Positions 55,816-64,000 of a stretch of 64,000 bases of DNA are shown here, piece by piece. The notes beneath the pieces were generated by a model. The model was given only the letters and a program-made list of their open reading frames with translations, ran no database searches and was not told the DNA's origin. The first letter of the stretch is position 1. Every line of letters starts with the position of its first letter. The DNA lies in the NCBI GenBank assembly GCA_023055505.1, contig JALIRH010000152.1:124001-188000 (forward strand). Direction: 5' to 3'. The translations under genes were made by a program, and so were the position numbers. Origin of the DNA: Callipepla californica brunnescens. Lineage: Eukaryota; Chordata; Aves; Galliformes; Odontophoridae.

Positions 55816-57300
55816 TAACCCAAAACCAAACCCCAGGCCTACCCCTTCTCTCACCCTGACACTCGAACCAAACCTCCGCCTAAACCTAACCCTAATATCT
55901 AAGCCTAAGCCTAACCCATCCAATTGCCCTAGCCCTAACACTAACCCTTTTCCTATACCTAACCCTGACCTCAACCCTGATCCTAACCTTTCCCTAACCC
56001 TAACACCAACCCGTAACATCATTTGAATCCTAATCCTATTCCAAACCTTAACCCTATCCCAAGGCCTAACCCTACTCTGACCTTTACACTCCAACTAACC
56101 CAACCTCGATCAATAAATACAAATGGAATCCTAAACCTAAACCTAAACCTAAACCTACTGCTAACACCACAAGTCAGCCTACTTTTCTCCCTAAATCTAA
56201 TCATAAATCTCAAAAAATCTTTGTCCCTAACCCTAATCATAAATCCAGTCCAAACTCTGAAACTTTCCCAAAACCTATGCCTATCCCTAACACTTACTCT
56301 TACCCTAAGTCTATCCCTAACACTAACCCTTCTCCCAGACACAACCCTAAAGCCAACACTAATCCTAACCTAATCTTTATCCTAATCCTAAACCTAATCC
56401 TAACTCTTACCCTAATTCTAACTCTACCCTAACCCTAACTCTGACCCTCAAACCAAACCCACATTTAAGCACAACCCTAATCCCGACACCTAGCATCAGA
56501 TTACCACAACCCTAACGGAACCCTAACCCTAACACTAATGCTATGACTATCCCAAACCCTAACCCAAGTACTAGACCAAACCATACCCCTATCCCTCACT
56601 CTAAAACTAACAACCCTAACTAAACTCTAACCGTAACCCTATCCCTAATACTAACACTAATCATCTTTTAAACACCGATGTTATTCCTATTCCTAAACCT
56701 TACCCAATCTCCAAATGAAATCCAAGGCCGGTGCCTTCTCACACCCTAACGATCAAACCAAACCTACATCTAAACCTAACCCTAAATCCAATCTTTACCC
56801 TAAACCATACACTTGCCCTGGCCTTAACACTAACCCTTTCCCTATACCTAACCCTAACCCTAACCTTAACACTAATTTGAGGCCTATCCCTAGTAGGAAC
56901 CCAAAACCTAATTGGAATCTGAATCCTGTTCTTAACCTTAACCCTAACACGACTTAACTCTACTCTGACCCTAAAAGTCAAATGAACCCTACTCCTTACC
57001 CTAAACCTCAATCTAAACCTAAACCTAACCCTAAACCTAAACTTCACAAGAACACTCAACCTAATCCTAGCACTAACCTAAACTAAAACTAAAACAACTT
57101 TTTTGCTAACCCTAATCCTAAATCTAACCCTAACCCCAAAACTCCCCCAAACCTGACCCTAAACCTAATCCACTCCAAAATCCTTACCCTAACCCTAACC
57201 CCAAACACCCTAATACTAGAACTAAAGCAATCCTTCACCCTAACCCTAAAACTAACAATTTAACTTTGACCCTAAAACTCAAATTCACCCTACATACACT
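55816..57300 (-). repeat. Degenerate telomere-like array, CCCTAA on the plus strand
   Basis: Imperfect CCCTAA repeats with the CATCAGATTACCACAACCC marker near 56495, as at 4356-5785. It ends near 57300, where orientation flips. Frames of 60-116 codons are by-products. Confidence 0.92.
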
Positions 57301-60300
57301 TGATGCTACCTAGGTTAGGGTCAGGCTCAATCTGGGTTTTGTGTTGGGGTCAAAGGGATAGGGTTAGGGTAGAGTTCGAGTTAGGATGAAGGTAATGCTT
57401 ACAGATATGTTTAGAGAATGGAACAGGGTTAGGGTTAAGGTTAGGGTAAGGTTGAAGGTTAGGCTCAGGGACAGATTTAGGGTTAGAGTTTGGGTTCCTT
57501 TTAGGTTTAGGGATAGGGTTAGGGTACGGTTAGGTATTGTACAACGCTTAGTGTTAGCTTCTGGGTAAGGGATAGGGTTAGGGTAAAAGTTAGATTCAGG
57601 GTTAGGGTTAGCATTAGCATCAGGGTTAGGGTTATGGTAAGAGTTAGGATAGGGAATGGGATACAGTTAGGGTAAGGGTTAGGAATAGGGTTAGGGTTAC
57701 ATTAAGGTTAGGGTTAGTGTTTGGATCAGGGGTAGGGTTAGGAATAAAGTTAGAGTAAGGGCTAGGATTAGGGTTAGGGTTAGGGTAGGGATACGGTTAG
57801 GGTAGAGTTAAGGTTAGGGTAGGGTTAGGGTTAGGGTAAGGGTTAGGGATAGGGTTAGGGTTAGGGTTAGGGTTAGGTTAGGGTTTGGGTTATGGTAAGA
57901 GTTAGGATAGGGATTGTGATACGGTTAGGGTAAGGGTTAGGAATAGGGATAGGGTTTGATTAGGGTAAGGGTTATTGTTTGGATTAGGGGTAGGGTTACG
58001 AATAAAGTTAGAGTTAGGGCTAGGATTAGGGTTAGGGTTCGGGATTGGATTAGTGTTAGGGTAAGGAATAAAGTTAGAGTTAGTGTTAGGATTAGGGTTA
58101 GGGTAAAGTAGGGTTAGGGGTAGGGTTAGGGTTAGGGTTAGGGTTAGGGTAGGGTTAGGGTTAGGGTTTGGGTTAGGCTAGGGTTAGGGTAAGGGTTAGG
58201 GTTAGGGTTAGGGTTAGGGTTAGGGTTAGGGTTAGGGTAGGGTTAGGGTTAGGGTTAGGGTTAGGATTAGGGTTAGGGTTAGGGTTAGGGTAGGGTTAGG
58301 GTTAGGGTTAGGGTTAAGGTTAAATTTATTGTTAGGGTTAGGGTTAGGGTTAGGGTTAGGGTTAGGGTTAGGGTTAGGGTAGGGTTAGGGTTAGGGTTAG
58401 GGTTAGGGTTAGGTTAGGGTTGGGGTTAGGTTTAGGGTTAGGGTTAGGGTTAGGGTTAGGGTAGGGTTAGGGTTAGGGTTTGGGTTAGGTTAGTGTTAGG
58501 GTAAGGGTTAGGGTTAGGGTTAGGGTTAGGGTTAGGGTTAGGGTAGGGTTAGGGTTAGGGTTAGGGTTAGGATTAGGGTTAGGGTTAGGGTTAGGGTTAG
58601 GGTAGGGTTAGGGTAGGTTAGGGTTAGGGTATGGTAGGGTTAGGGTTAGGGTAGGGTAAGGGTTAGCATTAGGTTTAGGGTTAGGGTTAGGGTTAGATTT
58701 AGGTTAGGGCTAGGGTTAGGGTTAGGGTTAGGGTTAGGGTTAATGTAGTTTAGGGCTAGGGTTAGGGTTAGGGTTAGGATAGGGTTAATGTAGGGTTAGG
58801 GTTAGTGCTAGGAATCAATTTGGAGGAAGGAAAAGGTATAGGAATTGGTTCATTGTTAGCGTTAGTCTTCAGGGTTAGGGTTCGGATTTAGCACTATGTT
58901 TCAGGTTCCTTTTAGGTTTAGTGATAAGGATTAGGGGTACGTTTAGGTATTGTACAATGCTAAGTGTTAGCTTCTGGGTGGGGGTTGGGGTTAGATTAAG
59001 GGTGAGGGTTAGGACTAGATTTAGGATTAGGTTTAGGAATAGGTTTTCTTTGATTGTTAGGGTGAGAGAAAGGTTAGGCCTTGGGTTTGTTTTTGGAATA
59101 GTTTTGGGTTTCAGAATAGGAATTGGGTTAGTATTTGGAATCTGATTGCTTTAGTATTAGTGTTAGGGTGGGGGTTAGAAGTTAGGTGAGCGTTGTGGTA
59201 ATCTAATGCTTTGTGTTAGGCTTAGGGTTGGGCTTTTACTTGAGGTTGGTGTTAGGGTCAGCTTTAGTTTGAAGGTAGATTTAGAGTTTAAATTGTGGTC
59301 ATGCTTTGGATTAGTTTTAGAGTTAGGGTAAGATTTAGGTTTCCTTTCAGTGTTAGGCTGTGAGAATTGTAGGCTTTGTGTTTTTGGGTTTGTGTTGGGT
59401 TTAGGAATTGGAATAGTGTTTGGGATAGTATTAGCGTTAAGGCTGGGGTTAGAGTTAGGTGATGGCTGTGGTAATCTAATGCTTTGTGTTAGGTTTAGGG
59501 TTGGGCTTCAATCTGGGGTTGGTTTTAAGGTCCCATTTAGATTTCAGGAAGAATTGGAGTTCAATTGAGGTAACGGTTAGGATTAGATTTAGGGTTCTGA
59601 TAAGGGTTAGGTTAGGGTTAGGGTTTGGTTCCAAGTTGTTTTTAGGGTTAGGGTTAACGTTAGGTTTCAGGATAGGGTTAGGAATATAGCTAGGTGTTAG
59701 GTAAGGTTTAGTCCTGGGGTTTCAGTTCGGGTTAGGTGAAGCGTTAGTTTTACAGTTAGAAGACATGTTAGGGTTAGGGTTAGGTTTTGGTGTAGATTTA
59801 GGTTTAGGGTAAGGGTTAGGGATGTAGATGAAGGTTTAGTGGAAGGGGTAGGGTTCTCTTTAGTTTTAGGACCAGGGAAGGGTCCTAAAAGGGCCTTGGC
59901 TAAGGGTGAGTTTTAGTATTTGATTTAGCGTTGCGTTCAGGTCTAGGTTAGTTTGAGTGTCAGGCTGAGAGAAGGGGTAGGCCTTGGGTTTGGTTCTGGC
60001 TTAGTGTTAGGTTTAGGAATAGGAATAGTTTTGGTGTTTGGATTGGGTTTGGGGTTAGTAGTAGGGATTGGATTGGGGTTAGTGTTAGGTGAGATCTGCG
60101 GTAATCTGATGCTTTCTTTGAGGCTTGAGGTTTGAGCTTAAACGTGGTGTTGGTTTTAGGGTAGGATTTAGGGCTAGGGTTTGGTTGAGGGTAGCATTAG
60201 GTTTAGGTTTAGGGGAAGGGTTTTGGTTAGGGTAGAGGTTAGAATTCTGGTTTGGGTTAGGAATAGGGTTCTGGACAAGGTAAGGATTTAGTCCTAGGTT

Positions 60301-61075
60301 TCCAGTTAGGGTAAGGTGAAGTGCTGGTGTTCTAGTTAGGAGAAGAGTTAGGTTGAGGTTTCGGGTTAGGTTTTTTTGTCGATTTAGGTTTTAGGTAAGG
60401 GGTAGATTTTAGACAACATGAGCTTTCTGGTCAGAGTAGGGTTAGGCCTTAGAATATGGATAAGATTAGGATAAATGTAGGGTTAGTTTCGGGTTTAGGT
60501 TAGTTTGAGTGTTAGGCTGAGAGAAGGGGAGGGCCTTGGGTTTGGGTTTGGTTTAGGGTTAAGATAAGGTTTAGGAATAGGAGTAGGTTTGGGGTTTGGA
60601 TTGGGTTGGGGTTAGCTTTAGGGCTAGGTTTTGGTTTTGGTTTCGAGTTAGGTGAGGGTTGTGGTAATCTGATGCTTTGTTCAAGGTTTAGGGTTGGGCT
60701 TCAATTTGGGTTTTGGGTTAGGATCAGAGTTAGGGATAGCTAGAAGGTAGAGTTAGGATTCGGCTAATAGCTACAGTGATTCTTATGGAGACGATTTGGG
60801 TCAAGGGTAAGTATTAGGCTTAGCTTTAGATATAGAGTTAGCTTTAGGTTTAGGATTAGAGTTGTGGTTTTGGTTGGGAGTAGGGTTAGTGCTAGGTTTG
60901 AGGTTAGGGTTAGGGTTAGGTTTAGCATTTCAAGTAAGGCTTAGGGTTCTGGTTAGTTTGAGGTTGAGGGTTAGGTTGTGAGTTAGGGCAAAGATTGTGG
61001 ATAGGGTAAAGGTTGGAGCTTGGATTAGGTTTCGGGTTAGCAATAGTCTTAGGTGTCATTTCTCCTGTAGACAAA
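57301..61075 (+). repeat. Telomere-like array, TTAGGG on the plus strand, partly near-perfect
   Basis: It starts in a divergent junction with the preceding CCCTAA block. Between about 58130 and 58640 the repeat is close to pure TTAGGG with only occasional GGGTAGGG slips, the most regular telomeric sequence in the window. From 58802 to 59871 it is a copy of the 45595-47052 block without the solo LTR. Markers GGTAATCTAATGC/GGTAATCTGATGC recur near 59200, 59470, 60100 and 60665. It passes into the satellite near 61076. Confidence 0.93.
58802..59871 (+). repeat. Subtelomeric segmental duplication paralogous to 45595-47052
   Basis: Both copies share GGAATCAATTTGGAGGAAGG, TTGTACAATGCTAAGTG, AGAAAGGTTAGGCCTTGGG and GGTTTAGTGGAAGGGGTAGG in the same order. 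This copy lacks the 574-bp LTR and about 70 bp after 58875, and has an extra repeat copy around 59180-59480. Confidence 0.9.
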
Positions 61076-64000
61076 TCAGGTGTGATTCCACTGCTTCGAA
61101 ATGTTCAGCAAGAAACCGTATAATCAGAGCACCGCAAAAGCCCCCTTTACCAAGTAGATCACACCAGCAGCGAGCTTTCTGTTCGAATGGCGCTGATCTG
61201 CGAATTCCGATTCTATGGCATCAATCGCAACTCCTGCGGCTTTTGCCGCTGAAGAAAGACGAGCGTCATCAAGGTGCCGTGCAATGAATAGCGGCTTCAA
61301 GAATCAGCCGGCAGAGGTCCTAATCAAGCAAATCTCGGTTTCCATGTGAAAGTGACTCCGTTTCAGGAGTTGGAAGTGAATGGAAGCTGAATCCTAATAT
61401 TAATGGGAGGGTAAGTTTGGATTCTCATTCTGCTCTGCAACTGTATACAACGTATGTCTGCATCATTCATTCATCTGCGAGCACGTTTTCATTCTTTTTC
61501 TCTGAGCAGTGTTCTTCTCCTTTTTAGTACCTCTAGATAATACCGACACACCAGTTTTGATGTCGAAGAAACGGATCATTCCGATGTTCATTTGGAACGG
61601 TATGATATTCAGAGCTAAAGAAGTCAAATAGTAGCGTTGAATACGTCAAGCTGTTTTTTCTACCAAATGCATTGTGTGATTCAACCGCTTCGAAATGTTC
61701 CCCAAAAACACTGTCATCGGAGCATTGCAAAAGCCTTCTTTAAAAAGCAGAGCAAAACGGCTGCGAGCTTTCTATTTGAAACGAGAAGAACTGCGTATCA
61801 GGCTCGAATCGCATCAATCGCGGCTATTGCTGCTTTTGCCGCTGAAGAAAGACGCCAGTAAAACGACAGACGTGCACTGAATAGCGGCATCAATAATTGC
61901 CGGTTGCGGTCAAATTTCATCCAATCGCGTCTAACACGTGAAAGTGACTCCGTTTCAGGAGTTGTAAGAGAATGCATGCTGGATCCCAAACTTAGTGGGA
62001 GGGAAAGATTTGATTCTCGTGTGTGATTCTACCGCTTCTAAATGTTCCTCATAAAACCTTGTCACCGGAGCTTCGTAATGGCTCCCTTTAAGAAGCAGAG
62101 CAAAGCGGCCGAGAGTATGATGCTCGAACCGCGCTTAGCCGCGGATTCCCATTCAATCGCATCAATCGCGGCTCCTGCTGCTCTTGCCGCTGAAGAAAGA
62201 CGCCAGTCAGACAGTAGCAGTGCACTGAATCGCGGCTTTTCAATAATCAGCCGGTAGCGGCCCTAATCCAGCAAATCGCGTGAAAGTGACGCCGTTTCTG
62301 GAGTTGTAAGAGAATGTGTGCTGGATCCCAGTGTCAATAGGAGGGAAAGTTTTGATTCTCATTCTGCTCTGCTACTGAATGCAATGTAAGTCTGCATCAT
62401 TCATTCAACTGCGAGCACGTTTTCATTCTCTTCTCCTAACAGTGTTGGTATCGTTTTTACTTCGACAATCTACCACATTCACTTCAATTTTCTTACAATA
62501 CACGTGGATCGTTCTCATTTTCTCTCAAAAAGGTATGTTTTTCAGAACTATGGAAGCAATGGAGAGGAGTTAAGTACGAAAATTTAATTCTCCCAATGGT
62601 ATGTGTGATTCTACAGCTTCTAAATGTTCCCCATAAAACCTTGTCACCGGAGCATCGTAATAGCCCCATTTAAGAAGCAGTGCAAAGCGGCCGAGAGTTT
62701 GATGCTCGAACTGCGCTTAGCCGCGGATTCCTATTCACTCGCATCAAACGCGGCTCCTGTGCTTTTGCCGCTGAAGAAAGACGCCAGTCAGCCGGCAGCA
62801 GTGCACTGAATCGCGGCTTTTCAATAATCAGCCGGTAGCGTTCCTACTCCAACAAATCGCGGTTTACACGTGAAAGTGACTCCGTTTCAGGAGTTGTAAG
62901 TGAATGGATGCCTGATCCCAGTGTAAGTGAGAGGGAAAGTTTTGATTCTCATTCTGCACTGCTACTGAATGCAACGTATGCATGCATCTTTCATTCATCT
63001 GCGAGCAAGTTTTCATTCTTTTCTCTGAGCAGTCTTGTTACCTTTTTTAGCACCTCTAGTCACACAAGTTTTTCTTGCCAAACAAACGGACAATTCCGAT
63101 TGTCATTTGCAACGGTATGATATTCAGAGCTGAGGAAGTGAAATAGAAGCGTTAAGTACGTCAAGCTATTTCTTCTACCAAATGTATGTTTGATTCCACC
63201 TCTTCTAAGTGTTCCCCAAAAACACTATCATCGGAGCGTTGCAAAAGCCTTCTTTAACAAGCAGAGCAAACCGGCAGAGTGTTAATATTCGAACCGCTCA
63301 GAACCTCGGATTCCGCTCGAATCTCATCAATCGCGGCTACTGCTGCTTTTGCCGCTGAAGAAAGACGCCAGTCAGACAGCAGCAGTGCACTGAATCGCGG
63401 CTTTTCAAAAATCAGCCGGTAGCGGTCTAATTCCAACAATTCGCGGTTTACACGTGAAAGTGACTCGGTTTCAGGAGTTGGAAGAGAATGTGTGCTGGAT
63501 CCCAGTGTTAATGGGAAAGAAAGTTTTGATTCTCATTCTGCTCTGTTACTGTATGCAACGTATGTCTGAATCGTTCATTCATCTGCGAGCACGTTTTCCT
63601 TCTTTTCTCTGACCAGTGCTGTTATCCGTTTTACTTCCTTAATCTAACACATTCACTTCAATTTTCTTACAATACCAGCGGATCTTTCTCATTCTCTCTC
63701 AAAAAGGTATGTTTTTCAGAACTATGAAAGCAATGGAGAGGCGTTAAGTACGGAAAGCTCGTTCCTCTCCCAAAGGCGTGTGTGATTCCACCGCTTCTAA
63801 GGGTTCTCCAGAAAACCTTGTCACCGGAGCATCGGAATAGCCCCCTTTAAGAAGCAGAGCAAAGCGGCCGAGAATTTGATGCTCGAACCGCGCTTAGCCG
63901 CGGATTCCGATTCAATCGCAACAGTCGCGGCTCCTGCTGTTTTTGCCGCTGAAGAAAGACGCCAGTCAGCCGGTAAAAGTGCACTGAATCGCGGCTTCAG
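61076..64000 (+). repeat. ~590-bp tandem satellite, right block (about 5 units)
   Basis: The same family and orientation as 1-4355. The landmark GCCGCTGAAGAAAGA (last bases lost in the first copy only) recurs at 61245, 61838, 62186, 62767, 63351 and 63945. The 348-bp interval marks a unit with an internal deletion of about 240 bp near 62020. The first unit (61076-61500) is the most diverged, as expected at an array edge. Types A and B alternate here too (A near 62470 and 63650, B near 61540 and 63070). The array runs off the right edge. Confidence 0.92.

Noticed and set aside
57290..57320. Head-to-head telomere fusion site
   Set aside because: The order is CCCTAA then TTAGGG, the opposite of a fusion.

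Overview
The window looks like a repeat-dense, probably subtelomeric or microchromosomal segment of a bird, most likely a galliform such as chicken. The evidence is a CR1-type LINE, an avian-style ERVL, an alpharetrovirus-like env, intron-containing fragments of the vertebrate genes XPO1 and SGF29, and long degenerate TTAGGG/CCCTAA arrays. There is no prokaryotic gene organisation. Gene and repeat names come from recognising translated motifs; no database was searched.

Layout. 1-4355: tandem satellite of about 590 bp per unit. 4356-5785: degenerate CCCTAA array. 5786-11348: minus-strand class I (gammaretrovirus-like) endogenous retrovirus, decayed, with 5' LTR, tRNA-His-type primer site, gag, pro and pol but no env. 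11456-12842: CCCTAA array again. 13585-16298: four consecutive XPO1-like exons on the minus strand with intact splice signals but one nonsense codon. 16490-16992: CR1 fragment, cut by an ERVL provirus (16993-21419) that keeps its 5' LTR, gag and pol up to the start of RNase H. 21420-26934 and 27767-31840: 11-bp minisatellite, split by a CpG island holding the first coding exon of SGF29. 31850-37577: 8-bp satellite carrying two LTR insertions. 37578-45870: G-strand telomere-like array, then a solo ERVL LTR (45871-46444), then more telomere-derived repeat to 47052. 47053-51448: last SGF29 exon, a candidate second CpG promoter, and several minisatellites including four CTCF-like modules. 51449-55815: minus-strand class II retrovirus with 3' LTR, env and pol. 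55816-57300: CCCTAA; 57301-61075: TTAGGG, diverging from each other. 61076-64000: the 590-bp satellite again, same orientation as at the left edge.

How it fits together. Almost everything is repeat or decayed insertion. SGF29 keeps only its first and last coding exons, in the right order and strand, about 20 kb apart, with tandem arrays where internal exons should be. It also carries a one-base frameshift and a lost stop, so this copy is probably broken unless the assembly is wrong. None of the retroviral genes is intact. I see no new multi-gene system. The most informative points are the mosaic 590-bp satellite, the paralogous empty site that dates the solo LTR, the CTCF/E-box modules, the split SGF29 and the XPO1 exon block.
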